A stretch of 64,000 nucleotides of DNA from Akkermansia sp. (GTDB lineage Bacteria; Verrucomicrobiota; Verrucomicrobiia; Verrucomicrobiales; Akkermansiaceae). The notes under the pieces were generated by a model that had not been told where the DNA came from, ran no database searches, and worked only from the letters and a program-made list of their open reading frames with translations. The position numbers and the translations under genes were made by a program. How positions within the stretch are numbered: the first letter of the stretch is position 1; the number at the start of each line of letters is the position of its first letter. Location of the stretch: positions 18,232 to 82,231 of the forward strand of contig JAFUQZ010000040.1 of NCBI GenBank assembly GCA_017472085.1, in the 5' to 3' direction. This document shows positions 39,555 to 48,364 of the stretch, piece after piece.

Positions 39555-42152
39555 ATGGATGAGCTGGACGAATATCAGGCCCGCAGGTCTGCCGCAGAGC
39601 AGCGTCGCCGCAAGGCTATGCGCCGCGAGCAGTCTGGTCGCAGGGAAACAAGCCTTTTGAAGCGAATCCTCTGGCGTGTTTTCATTGTTGGGGTTGTTTT
39701 TTTTCTGGTGTGTGCCGGTCTTGGCTATGTGGTGTTTCTAACCGTTACGGCAAAGTACCAGAAGTGGGCAGATGAGTTCAATCTTGAGGATATCAATAAC
39801 CTGGATCATCCCTGCATCATCTACGATCGGAACAAGGAGGAAATCGGGCGTATCTATGATGAGAATCGGAGTTATGTGACGTACGATAAAATCTCCCGTT
39901 CCATGATTGATGCTTTGGTCGCTCAGGAGGATAAGACATTCTGGACTCACAAGGGGGTTGACCCGGTGGGTATCATTCGCGCTGCCCGGGAAGCATTGGC
40001 AGCCGGGCAGGCCAATCAGGGGGCGTCCACCATTACCCAGCAGCTGGCCCGCGGTGCTTATGATTTGGAACAGCGTACGCAGGCTATAGGCGGCAGTCGC
40101 TATGAGCGCAAGATTGTGGAAATCTTTCTTGCCATGCGCATTGAGAAAAAATACGACAAGCAGCAGATAATGGAATTTTATCTGAATCGTATTTATTTCG
40201 GGAAGGGGTATTATGGCATACGTGCGGCTTCTCTGGGGTACTATGGCAAGGAACCCGCGGATCTGACCGTGCGCGAGGCTGCCAGCATTGCTGCTCTCAT
40301 CAAGAACCCGGAAAATTATAATCCCATCAAAAATCCGGAGTTGAATCGGAAGTGGCGCAACGATGTGATTGACCGTATGCAGCGTATCGGCATGCTGACG
40401 CAGGAGGAGGCTGAGCGGGTCAAACAGCAGCCCCTGGAGTTGAATCCCAAACCTCTTCGCCGCAATACATCGTTCCTGCATGCCCTGGTACAGCAAAAGG
40501 CAACGGACATCTTCCGCGACCCGAAGCGCGGAGAGGAGATTATCAAGAGCAGAGGAATCAAGATTTATACCACCATCGACCGCCGTATGCAGGAGGCGGC
40601 TGAGTCCGCGTTACGCAATCAATTGGACTCAATAGAAAAGCGTGAGGATTACAGCCATACGAAGTTCACGGATAAGGTAAAGGAAGGAGAAGACCCTCAC
40701 CGTTATCTTGACGGTACGGTGTTTGCGGTTGATAATGCAACCGGCGGCGTGTTGGTGTATGTTGGCGGGCGCAGCTTTGAGAAAGATAATTTTGACATCC
40801 TCCAGTATGGCCGGAGACCGTTGGGAACAGCCATGCTGCCTTTCCTGTACATGTCTGCTTTTGAAAATGGGTACTCTCCCTGTTCCCGTCTGGTGGACGA
40901 TGCCCTCGATAATCGACTGGCCGGTATTGGTGGCTCGGAAGGCGTGCTCGGGGAGTGGGGTATGGAAGTGGATAAAGGCCGATATCTGGATTCCGTTACG
41001 GCCCGTCAGGCTCTTGAGTGGTCCAAGATTGCAGCTTCAGCCCGGCTGGGCATAGCGCTGGGGTCTCATCCGCGAAAAGGTGCCCGACCCTTTATCGACA
41101 CGCTCACCAGTGTGGGCATTACGCCTCCCAGAAGAAATCCGGGAAGTACGGAGGCAAAACCGTTGTATTACCCCCGCGTGTATCTCGGCACGGAACCTGC
41201 TTCCCTGCAGGAGGTGACCATGGCGTATACCGTATTCCCGAATGTGGGCCGCCGCCCCATAGCCTCCTACATAGTGACCAAGATAACGGACAGCAGCGGA
41301 AACATCCTCTGGGAGGAGCCGCTTGCTGCCGCGCCCCGACTGGTTAATGCTGTCGGCGGTTGCACGGCTTATCGCTTACATTCCATTCTGAAAGAATCCA
41401 TCAACCGTGGTTCGGCGCAACGCATGCGCACCTATCTTCCCCAGAATTTCAACGGTGCTGTCAAGAGCGGTACCAACTATGATTTCAGCGATAATGTCCT
41501 CATGGCATACAACTCCGGCTTTACCTGCGGCGTGTGGATGGGATATCTCAATGACCACCATGCCATCTATCCCGGGGCGTTTGGTACGGATACCTGCGGC
41601 CCGGTAGTTGCCGCTCTCTTTCAGGCGGCTCAGGGCCACTACAAGGATGAGCCGATTGAGATGCCTTCCGACACGGAGGAAGTGGAAATATGCCTGACGT
41701 CCGGGCAGGTAGCCACCAATTTCTGTTTTGAATCCGTGATGAAGAATGGCAAGCCCGGTTATGTGCGCCGTACCTATCGGGAGTATTTCCCGAAAGGCGA
41801 TGTGTCGCTGGGTGTTTGTTCCACTCATGGTGATGGAAGCCCCTCACTGGTGGATTTCCTGGAGACCTCTGCCAACCAGATGGCTTCTTCGCGGGTGTTG
41901 CCCATAGTGCCCATATTACCCAGAACTCCGGCTATCATCGGTAGTGATCCCTACGAGAGTGAAGTGACTCTGAATCCGCGTTATAAGGATGCGGCCGCAT
42001 TGGTGACAGCGGCAGATGACGCAGAGGAGGTCGGTGGTGTGGATGATGATACGCCGGAAGAGGAGGATGCCCCGGCGGTGGACTCCACGATAGAAATTTC
42101 TGCACCCCGTCCCATGCGTCATTTACCCTTAGTCCCGCTGGAACTCAGATAA
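39555..42152 (+). CDS. Class A penicillin-binding protein with a degenerate transpeptidase site
   Basis: The 865-residue protein has an N-terminal cytoplasmic Arg-rich tail, one membrane segment (about 40-65) and a complete GT51 glycosyltransferase: E125-DKTFWTHKGVD, GASTITQQLARG, RYERKIVEI and KQQIMEFYLNRIYFG. It should polymerise lipid II into glycan strands. In the transpeptidase half the SxxK motif reads T425-A-M-L428, SxN reads S490-K-I492 and KTG(T) reads K637-S-G-T640. The catalytic Ser and Lys are therefore missing and crosslinking is unlikely. The C-terminus is an acidic tail. It resembles PBP1A in layout and length. Confidence 0.9.
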   Translation: MDELDEYQARRSAAEQRRRKAMRREQSGRRETSLLKRILWRVFIVGVVFFLVCAGLGYVVFLTVTAKYQKWADEFNLEDINNLDHPCIIYDRNKEEIGRIYDENRSYVTYDKISRSMIDALVAQEDKTFWTHKGVDPVGIIRAAREALAAGQANQGASTITQQLARGAYDLEQRTQAIGGSRYERKIVEIFLAMRIEKKYDKQQIMEFYLNRIYFGKGYYGIRAASLGYYGKEPADLTVREAASIAALIKNPENYNPIKNPELNRKWRNDVIDRMQRIGMLTQEEAERVKQQPLELNPKPLRRNTSFLHALVQQKATDIFRDPKRGEEIIKSRGIKIYTTIDRRMQEAAESALRNQLDSIEKREDYSHTKFTDKVKEGEDPHRYLDGTVFAVDNATGGVLVYVGGRSFEKDNFDILQYGRRPLGTAMLPFLYMSAFENGYSPCSRLVDDALDNRLAGIGGSEGVLGEWGMEVDKGRYLDSVTARQALEWSKIAASARLGIALGSHPRKGARPFIDTLTSVGITPPRRNPGSTEAKPLYYPRVYLGTEPASLQEVTMAYTVFPNVGRRPIASYIVTKITDSSGNILWEEPLAAAPRLVNAVGGCTAYRLHSILKESINRGSAQRMRTYLPQNFNGAVKSGTNYDFSDNVLMAYNSGFTCGVWMGYLNDHHAIYPGAFGTDTCGPVVAALFQAAQGHYKDEPIEMPSDTEEVEICLTSGQVATNFCFESVMKNGKPGYVRRTYREYFPKGDVSLGVCSTHGDGSPSLVDFLETSANQMASSRVLPIVPILPRTPAIIGSDPYESEVTLNPRYKDAAALVTAADDAEEVGGVDDDTPEEEDAPAVDSTIEISAPRPMRHLPLVPLELR

Positions 42153-42179
42153 ACCCGAATTTTATATCATCCGAAAGTT

Positions 42180-43583
42180 ATGTCAACATCTGCTCAAACC
42201 ATTGCAGCGACACAGGAGAAGGCTTTTTTCATCAATATGGATAAATCCCGGTACGGCTCATTCGCAGAGATCGGAGCCGGCCAGGAAACGGCCAATTGGT
42301 TTTTCCGTTCATCGGGTGCTGCCGGAACCGTAGCCAAGACGATATCGGCCTATGATATGACGGTGAGTGATACGCTGTACGGGACGGCTCGGCGCTATGT
42401 ATCGGAAGAACGTCTCCTCCAGATGATGGATTATGAGTACAAGCAGCTCATCAATCGCCTCGGTGAAAAACGCGGAAAAGATACCTGCTTCTTTGCTTTT
42501 TGTAATACTGTCAAATGCAAGGGATATCGGGATAACGGCCCGTGGTCTGCCTGGGTTGGTGTGCGTTTTCAGCTCAAGCCGGAGGCTCCGCCCAGTGACC
42601 TGGTCATGCATGTGCGACTGCTTGTGCCTGACCATGACCTGCAGATGCGTTTGCTTGGTATTCTGGGGGTGAATATGCTGTATGCCTTGTTTTACAAGCG
42701 CGAGCGAATGGAGGAATTCGTCGGGTGTATTGGTGAGAATGTTGATTCTGACTCATTTGAAATTGACTATATGCGTTTTTCCGGCCACGGTTTCAACATG
42801 TTTGACAACCGAATCCTGGCCTTGCAACTGGTGCGCAGCGGGTTATCAGAACTCACCCTGTTCTGCCCGGGAGGATTGGTGGCGCAGCCCTCTGACCTAC
42901 TGTATAAGCGCCCCATTGTGCTGATGCGCGGTAGTTTCATGCCCCTGTGCAATATCCACTTGGAGATGATGGAGAGTGTGCGTCATAAATTCTGTGAATC
43001 CTTGTCGGAAGGGCAGCGTGACAAGGTGGTGGACCTGTGCGAGATATCGCTCTCTAACCTGCTGCGCGGTTCTGAGGTGGATTTACTCAGCTTCCTGGAC
43101 AGGGTGGATGCTCTTGCCGCCCTGGGCAAGACCGTCATGGTTACCAATATCACCCATTTCCACCGCATCTCCACCTTGCTGAATCAGTTTACGAAAGAGC
43201 CGATTGCCATAGCACTTTCCATCGGATTGCTCAACGAGTTGTTCAAGGATAAGTGGGCCGATACGACCGGCGGTATCCTGGCCAGCATGGGGCATATCTT
43301 CGTGAATAAGACCAAGTTCTATGTAACGCCGTGGATTAACCGCAGCACCGGGGAATTTGTGACTGCCGGGACATATCGCGCGCCGGAAAAGTATCGTTAT
43401 CTGTACCAGCACCTGCGAGAGAATGGCGATGTGATAGAAGTTCCCTATTTTAACCAGAAACTTCTTTTCCGTACGCCGCGTGATATTATTCGCATGATTG
43501 TGTCCGGCGATGAGCAGTGGAAGGAATATGTGCCGGAAGCCGCTTATCGTATGGCTGAGCATCTGAAAGGAGGCGAGGCCTGA
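42180..43583 (+). CDS. Conserved protein of unknown function coupled to a cysteine desulfurase
   Basis: The 467-residue soluble protein has no signal peptide or membrane helix. The N-terminal block (AFFINMDKSRYGSFAEIGAGQETANWFF) is well formed and looks like a conserved family core, as does DNRILALQLVRSGLSELTLFCPGG. I recall similar proteins carrying conflicting automatic names, none trustworthy, so no function is assigned. The last base of its stop codon is the first base of the following sufS-like start (TGATG), so the two are translationally coupled. Confidence 0.75.
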   Translation: MSTSAQTIAATQEKAFFINMDKSRYGSFAEIGAGQETANWFFRSSGAAGTVAKTISAYDMTVSDTLYGTARRYVSEERLLQMMDYEYKQLINRLGEKRGKDTCFFAFCNTVKCKGYRDNGPWSAWVGVRFQLKPEAPPSDLVMHVRLLVPDHDLQMRLLGILGVNMLYALFYKRERMEEFVGCIGENVDSDSFEIDYMRFSGHGFNMFDNRILALQLVRSGLSELTLFCPGGLVAQPSDLLYKRPIVLMRGSFMPLCNIHLEMMESVRHKFCESLSEGQRDKVVDLCEISLSNLLRGSEVDLLSFLDRVDALAALGKTVMVTNITHFHRISTLLNQFTKEPIAIALSIGLLNELFKDKWADTTGGILASMGHIFVNKTKFYVTPWINRSTGEFVTAGTYRAPEKYRYLYQHLRENGDVIEVPYFNQKLLFRTPRDIIRMIVSGDEQWKEYVPEAAYRMAEHLKGGEA

Positions 43584-44803
43584 TGCTTTCGAATCTGCGA
43601 AGCCAATTCCCGATTCTTTCCTCCGGAGTGGGCAGGAAGGAATTGGTGTACCTTGACAACGCTGCCACCACGCAGAAACCGATTGCGATTCTGGATGCGG
43701 AGCGGGAGTATTATGAAAAAATCAACTCGAATATTCACCGGGGAGCGCATTATCTGAGTCGTCTCGCAACGGATGCACATGAGCAAGCCCGGCAGTCCGT
43801 TGCGGATTTTCTGGGAGCGTCATCGTCAAGGGAAATCATATTTACCCGCGGCTGCACAGAGGCTATCAACCTGGTAGCCCAGACTCTGGCGCTGTCCGGC
43901 TGCATCCATCCCGGGGATGAGTTTATCCTGGCCACGGATGCACACCATTCCAATATCGTTCCATGGCAGATGCTGGCAGAACGCACGGGTGCTGTGGTGC
44001 GGCCGGTACCGCTGACGGAGAGCCTTACATTTGACATAGAAGCGTATGAAAAGATGCTCTCTCCTCGCACTCGCCTCGTTGCAGTTCCCTATATCTCTAA
44101 CGCTCTGGGAGTTGTGAATCCGGTGCGGGGGATTATTTCCCTCGCCCGCCGGAATAATCCGGCCACCTTCATCCTGGTGGATGGGGCGCAGAGCGTGGCT
44201 CATCTGGAGGTGGATGTGCAGTCCCTCGGATGCGATTTTTACGCCTTTTCCGGGCATAAGATTTATGCTCCTACCGGGACCGGGGTATTGTGGGGCAGAG
44301 AAGAACTTCTCGACATGCTGCCGCCGTGGCAGGGCGGCGGGGAAATGATAAGCGAAGTATCGTTTGCCGGGACAACGTACAACACGCTGCCGTTCAAGTA
44401 TGAAGCCGGAACTCCCAACATCTGTGGTAATATTGTGCTGAGCAAGGCGCTTCAATATGTGAAAGATATTGGCGTGGAGCGGATAGCCTTGCATGAGCAG
44501 GTGTTGACGAATAAACTCTATGATGGCCTTGGTGCAATGCCCGGCGTGCGTTTGCTTGGCCCGCGCGATAATCGGGGTGCGCTGATTTCCATGGTTGTGG
44601 AGGGGGTTCACCACTATGACCTCGGGACTCTTCTGGATCAGATGGGGGTGGCCGTTCGTACCGGGCATCATTGCTGTCAGCCTCTCATGCAGTATCTGAA
44701 CATTACCGGAACGACGCGGTATTCCTTCGCATTGTATAACACGGATGAAGAGGTGGAAATAGCCTTGCGGGCCACAGAGAGAGCTCTTGATATGTTGCGC
44801 TGA
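43583..44803 (+). CDS. sufS: SufS-type (class II) cysteine desulfurase
   Basis: This 406-residue PLP enzyme converts cysteine to alanine and an enzyme persulfide that supplies sulfur for Fe-S clusters or thio-modifications. Signatures include VYLDNAATTQKP, NIHRGAHYLS, the Schiff-base Lys226 in FSGHKIYAPTGTG, and the persulfide Cys364 in RTGHHCCQPLM, the SufS rather than IscS arrangement. No sufBCD, sufE or sufU is adjacent. It is coupled to the preceding unknown gene and followed 6 bases later by a PP2C phosphatase. Confidence 0.93.
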   Translation: MLSNLRSQFPILSSGVGRKELVYLDNAATTQKPIAILDAEREYYEKINSNIHRGAHYLSRLATDAHEQARQSVADFLGASSSREIIFTRGCTEAINLVAQTLALSGCIHPGDEFILATDAHHSNIVPWQMLAERTGAVVRPVPLTESLTFDIEAYEKMLSPRTRLVAVPYISNALGVVNPVRGIISLARRNNPATFILVDGAQSVAHLEVDVQSLGCDFYAFSGHKIYAPTGTGVLWGREELLDMLPPWQGGGEMISEVSFAGTTYNTLPFKYEAGTPNICGNIVLSKALQYVKDIGVERIALHEQVLTNKLYDGLGAMPGVRLLGPRDNRGALISMVVEGVHHYDLGTLLDQMGVAVRTGHHCCQPLMQYLNITGTTRYSFALYNTDEEVEIALRATERALDMLR

Positions 44804-44809
44804 GGAAAG

Positions 44810-45511
44810 ATGAAGGCCAATGTTTCGCAGTGGATAGGCGCACGCCCCATACAGGAGGATGCATACAGAATACAGTTCCTCCCGGAGGGGGGATTGGTCA
44901 TTGTGTGTGACGGAATGGGAGGACACAGCCTGGGAGCGGAATATGCGGCAGCCGCCGCGGCCTCATTTGTCGATTTTTTCACATCTTCGTCATTGCCGGT
45001 ATCGGAGAGATTGTATGCGGCATTGGAGGCGGCAAATCGAACAGTAGGGAAATTGAGCCGGAAACACTCTCGATACGGAGGAACCACCCTGACTGCCGCC
45101 TTTATCGGTTCCGGGGTTGTGCGCTGGATTAGTGTGGGGGATTCGCCTTTGTTGCTGTGGCGCCGGGGGCGTCTGATACGGCTGAATGCAGACCATTCTC
45201 TGCGACCTGTTCTGGAGAACATTCTGCCCGGCAAGGAAGGGGCCGCTCACATGCTGCGCAGCGCTCTGACCGGGGAGGAAATGTCTCTGGTGGATGCTCC
45301 GCAGACCCCCATGCCGCTACTGCCGGGCGATCGCCTGATCTTGTGCAGTGACGGAGCGGATGAGCTCCTGAAGCCCGGAGAACTGTCATCTGAGGTGAGT
45401 GCCTTGCTCAGCGCATGTGGTGACAATGATGCCGCCGCGCTCATCGGCATGCTGTGCAAGCGGAATCATCCCGCAGCAGACAACGCCACGGTGGTGGTGA
45501 TGGATATCTGA
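44810..45511 (+). CDS. PP2C-family serine/threonine phosphatase
   Basis: This 233-residue compact metal-dependent phosphatase shows the PP2C aspartates: QEDAYR near the start, VIVCDGMGGHSLG, the late ILCSDGADELL, and DNATVVVMDI at the end. Bacterial members usually reverse Ser/Thr kinase signalling, but no kinase gene is present in the window. It is 6 bases after the cysteine desulfurase, preceded by GAGGAAAG, and so belongs to the same transcript. Confidence 0.9.
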   Translation: MKANVSQWIGARPIQEDAYRIQFLPEGGLVIVCDGMGGHSLGAEYAAAAAASFVDFFTSSSLPVSERLYAALEAANRTVGKLSRKHSRYGGTTLTAAFIGSGVVRWISVGDSPLLLWRRGRLIRLNADHSLRPVLENILPGKEGAAHMLRSALTGEEMSLVDAPQTPMPLLPGDRLILCSDGADELLKPGELSSEVSALLSACGDNDAAALIGMLCKRNHPAADNATVVVMDI

Positions 45512-45553
45512 GCGAAAGTTTGATAGCTACTTGATAGTGAATGCTGCGGGGAA

Positions 45554-46210
45554 ATGGTGAGTCCCACCTGCATGGATAAGCATTATTGTAAGGAAGGCTA
45601 TGCAGGAGGTGTTTATATACTGCCGCCTCTGCCTTGTGCCCCGTCAGATTTCGGGGCGGTTCTTGATGAAGAGACGGTGCGCCTGCATCACGATTTCCAC
45701 CATGCGGCCTATGTGGCCGGAGCCAATGGAGCCATGGCTGAATTGCAGGATATTGCCGGAGGGAAGGGAGATGTGAACGCCACCCCCTGCGCGGCCCGGA
45801 AGCTGGCCTTTAATCTGGGCGGGCACTTCTTGCATTGTCTGTACTGGCACAGCATCGGCCGGGAGGCGAATCAGATGCCGGATTCCGGCCTGATGTCTGC
45901 CCTTTGTGAGCAATTCGGCGATATGGAAGGGTTCATTCGCCTCTTCAGAGCTGCGGCATTAGGGATGCAGGGGAGTGGTTGGGCCATTCTGGCTGTAGAA
46001 CAAATGAGTGCAAAGTTGATGGTTTTTGCTGTCCACTGGCATCAGGATGCCATGGTCGGCGGCCTCCGCCCCATTCTGGCCTGTGATGTCTGGGAACATG
46101 CCTATTATCTTCGTTATCAGAACAATCGTGCTGCATACGTTGATGCATTCATCCGGCATATAAATTGGGAATGGGTATCCCGGTGTTTTAACCTCTCTTG
46201 TCACAGCTGA
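45554..46210 (+). CDS. Iron/manganese superoxide dismutase
   Basis: This 218-residue enzyme dismutates superoxide. Metal ligands are visible as His45 (LHHDFHHAAYV), a His in LGGHFLHCLYW, and the Asp and His of ACDVWEHAYYL. The N-terminus is about 20 residues longer than usual and Cys-containing, without a typical signal peptide; an in-frame ATG at 45572 would shorten it by six. The metal preference cannot be set by eye. It starts 42 bases after the phosphatase gene and overlaps nothing. Confidence 0.92.
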   Translation: MVSPTCMDKHYCKEGYAGGVYILPPLPCAPSDFGAVLDEETVRLHHDFHHAAYVAGANGAMAELQDIAGGKGDVNATPCAARKLAFNLGGHFLHCLYWHSIGREANQMPDSGLMSALCEQFGDMEGFIRLFRAAALGMQGSGWAILAVEQMSAKLMVFAVHWHQDAMVGGLRPILACDVWEHAYYLRYQNNRAAYVDAFIRHINWEWVSRCFNLSCHS

Positions 46211-46211
46211 T

Positions 46212-46757
46212 ATGAACGCGGTATTCAAAAGCAGAGCATCGTCTCTCATGTCCTCCCCCTGGGTTGCCGGAGGGCTAGCCGTGCTGGAGCTGGCTTTCGG
46301 CTTTCTGTTGCTGGGATTTCCTTTCCTGCTGGGCACCTCTGCCATCTGGGTGGGTGGGTTTGTCCTGGTAGTTGCCGGCATAATGCGTATGGTGCAGGGA
46401 TTCGTCTATGCCTATAATCGCTGGTGGAATATTCTGGCCGGGGTTTTATTCCTGATACTGGGAGCACTGATGATTATTCTTCCCGTGCTGTCGTTACAGG
46501 TGTTTACTCTGGTTATCGGGTGCGCCTTGCTGTCATCCGGGATTCTTCGTCTGTTGTTTGCGATTTCGCTGCGGCATGAAATCGGCAGCGGTTGGCGTTT
46601 TTTCAATGGACTGGTGTCATTGATTCTCGGGGGGCTGGTTTTGTGGCAGTGGCCCGCCTCATCCCTCTGGCTGATAGGAACCCTGATAGCCATAGAGATG
46701 ATATTTTCCGGCTGGACTCTGCTTTTCCTTGCCTTAACTCCGCCGCGGCAGAGTTAA
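46212..46757 (+). CDS. HdeD-like (DUF308) membrane protein
   Basis: The 181-residue protein has about six membrane helices arranged as two repeats with the small-residue pattern of the HdeD/DUF308 family (GVLFLILGALMIILPVLSLQ). HdeD has been linked to acid resistance, but most members are uncharacterised. The start lies one base after the superoxide dismutase stop, so the two are probably cotranslated stress functions. Confidence 0.8.
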   Translation: MNAVFKSRASSLMSSPWVAGGLAVLELAFGFLLLGFPFLLGTSAIWVGGFVLVVAGIMRMVQGFVYAYNRWWNILAGVLFLILGALMIILPVLSLQVFTLVIGCALLSSGILRLLFAISLRHEIGSGWRFFNGLVSLILGGLVLWQWPASSLWLIGTLIAIEMIFSGWTLLFLALTPPRQS

Positions 46758-46781
46758 GGCGCCGGCTCTTATTCCGATAAA

Positions 46782-48275
46782 CTAATCGTTGAGGCGGTTA
46801 GACAAGGGAATCGTCAGTTGTTCCTCCGGTGCCGATAAACGGAGAACAAGGGGTAATTGAGAGCGTTTGAGCGCAGATGCTGCAATTTTTCTCTGAATGG
46901 AGCGGACGGTGTTTTCTTCCGTTCCATCCTGGCTTTGGCGCAGAATATCCGAGGCGCTGATGTTGCGCTCTGTCAAATCGTGAATGATTCTGTCCTCTTC
47001 CGGCTGTGTCGGTTCCGGAATAGCGTGCAGCATTTCCGGCGCTCTGTCTGCAAGATGCCGACAGAGCAGGAATGTGTCTATCCGATACAGATTACCCAGC
47101 GGAGCCAGATAGCCGCAATTCTCTCCATAGAGCGTGAATTTCCCCAGCATCAGGGCGTGTCTGTCCAGAGTGGAAAGGAGCATAAGTCCCTTTTCCTCCG
47201 CAATGGTCATCATCAGGCTTGCTTTCATCCGCTGCTCCAGGGCGGTGTCGCCTGCCGCAGAAATGGTTTTTCCGGCAAGTTGCAGCATCTCGTCTGCATT
47301 GATTTTTACGCACTGTATTCCGGGATAATCTCTGTCGGAGAAACTGATGCCGAGTACATTATCTGCGCCCAGCGCCTGTACACAGAGGTAGGCCAGGAGC
47401 ATGCTGTTGGGATAATCCAGAGAGAGGCAGACGCCGGCATACCCCTGTTGCTGTACCGTGTCTCTGATACCAAATAACAGGGCTTTTTCTATCTGGGTGA
47501 CAAGTTCCGGCATCTTGATTCCCGTGGCTGACCTAGGGGTAGAAATCCGAAGCGTGCAACAGGCCGTTTCAAACATGGGAAGGAACCCGATAAGCCTGTT
47601 GTGGTGATAGAGGGAAGAGCCTCCGCCGAACAGACGGCCGGATTCGCTTCCTACCGGGTGCACACAAACAACGGGCACCTGAGCAACCTGCGATTCCCAG
47701 CAGTATATGTTCCTCTCCTGCTCAGTGCTGAGATTGTGCCAGGGTGTTTCCGGCATGTGGACGATTAAATCCACGTCCCCATCCGGAAGGCTTTCCTCGC
47801 CGGAGCTGGTGATATGGCACAACAGGTTTCCGATGGTTGCCGTCCCCCCATCCGTCAGTACCCGTATGGTGCCGCGTTGTATCAGGCAGGGGACGGTAAT
47901 GACAGATGGGTGCATGCCGTATTCCTCTTCTTCTGCATCATACAACAGTCCGTCATCCATTTCCCAGGTGTCCTCGTCATTCGGTGCCGAGAGAAGCGGA
48001 TTGATGCAGTACCCGATTAACAGGGGTGTATCCGTGACTGCCAGTTCGGCTGCCAGTGTTTCCGCCGCCTCTTCCATCTGGCGCAGAAATGAGCGGCGGC
48101 GTTTTAGATCATCCGTAGCATGCCCACACAGGGCAGTCAGCGGAGCAACGACCAGTTCTGCTCCGCGATCCAGGCATTCGCGGTAGCCTTGTACTATCTG
48201 TCTCAGGTTGTCGGGAAATGCTCCCGGCAGGGAACGGGATTGAATGATGCCGATTTTGTTCAGGTGGTTTGCCAT
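46782..48275 (-). CDS. NadE-like protein with degenerate nitrilase and synthetase sites
   Basis: The 497-residue protein has the two-domain layout of glutamine-dependent NAD synthetase: a nitrilase-like half (about 1-250) and an ATP-pyrophosphatase-like half (about 265-497), including GKFTLYGENCGYLAPLGNLYRIDTF. Key residues are gone. The nitrilase Glu motif (PELxLxGY) reads P45-L-T-A-L-C-G-H, no lysine follows in the expected loop, and only Cys153 remains of the C-E-D motif. The SGGxDS ATP loop reads S285-L-D-Y-P-N-S. It is probably a non-catalytic paralogue; a regulatory role is possible. It lies 90 bases from the LptD-like gene on the same strand. Confidence 0.8.
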   Translation of the reverse strand: MANHLNKIGIIQSRSLPGAFPDNLRQIVQGYRECLDRGAELVVAPLTALCGHATDDLKRRRSFLRQMEEAAETLAAELAVTDTPLLIGYCINPLLSAPNDEDTWEMDDGLLYDAEEEEYGMHPSVITVPCLIQRGTIRVLTDGGTATIGNLLCHITSSGEESLPDGDVDLIVHMPETPWHNLSTEQERNIYCWESQVAQVPVVCVHPVGSESGRLFGGGSSLYHHNRLIGFLPMFETACCTLRISTPRSATGIKMPELVTQIEKALLFGIRDTVQQQGYAGVCLSLDYPNSMLLAYLCVQALGADNVLGISFSDRDYPGIQCVKINADEMLQLAGKTISAAGDTALEQRMKASLMMTIAEEKGLMLLSTLDRHALMLGKFTLYGENCGYLAPLGNLYRIDTFLLCRHLADRAPEMLHAIPEPTQPEEDRIIHDLTERNISASDILRQSQDGTEENTVRSIQRKIAASALKRSQLPLVLRLSAPEEQLTIPLSNRLND

Positions 48276-48364
48276 GAGGTTTTGGGGTAGATTACGAAAA
48301 AGGGTGGCATCCGTGATGGATGTTCACCCCATTCGCGGCTGTGTATAGAAGAGAAAAATGTTCG

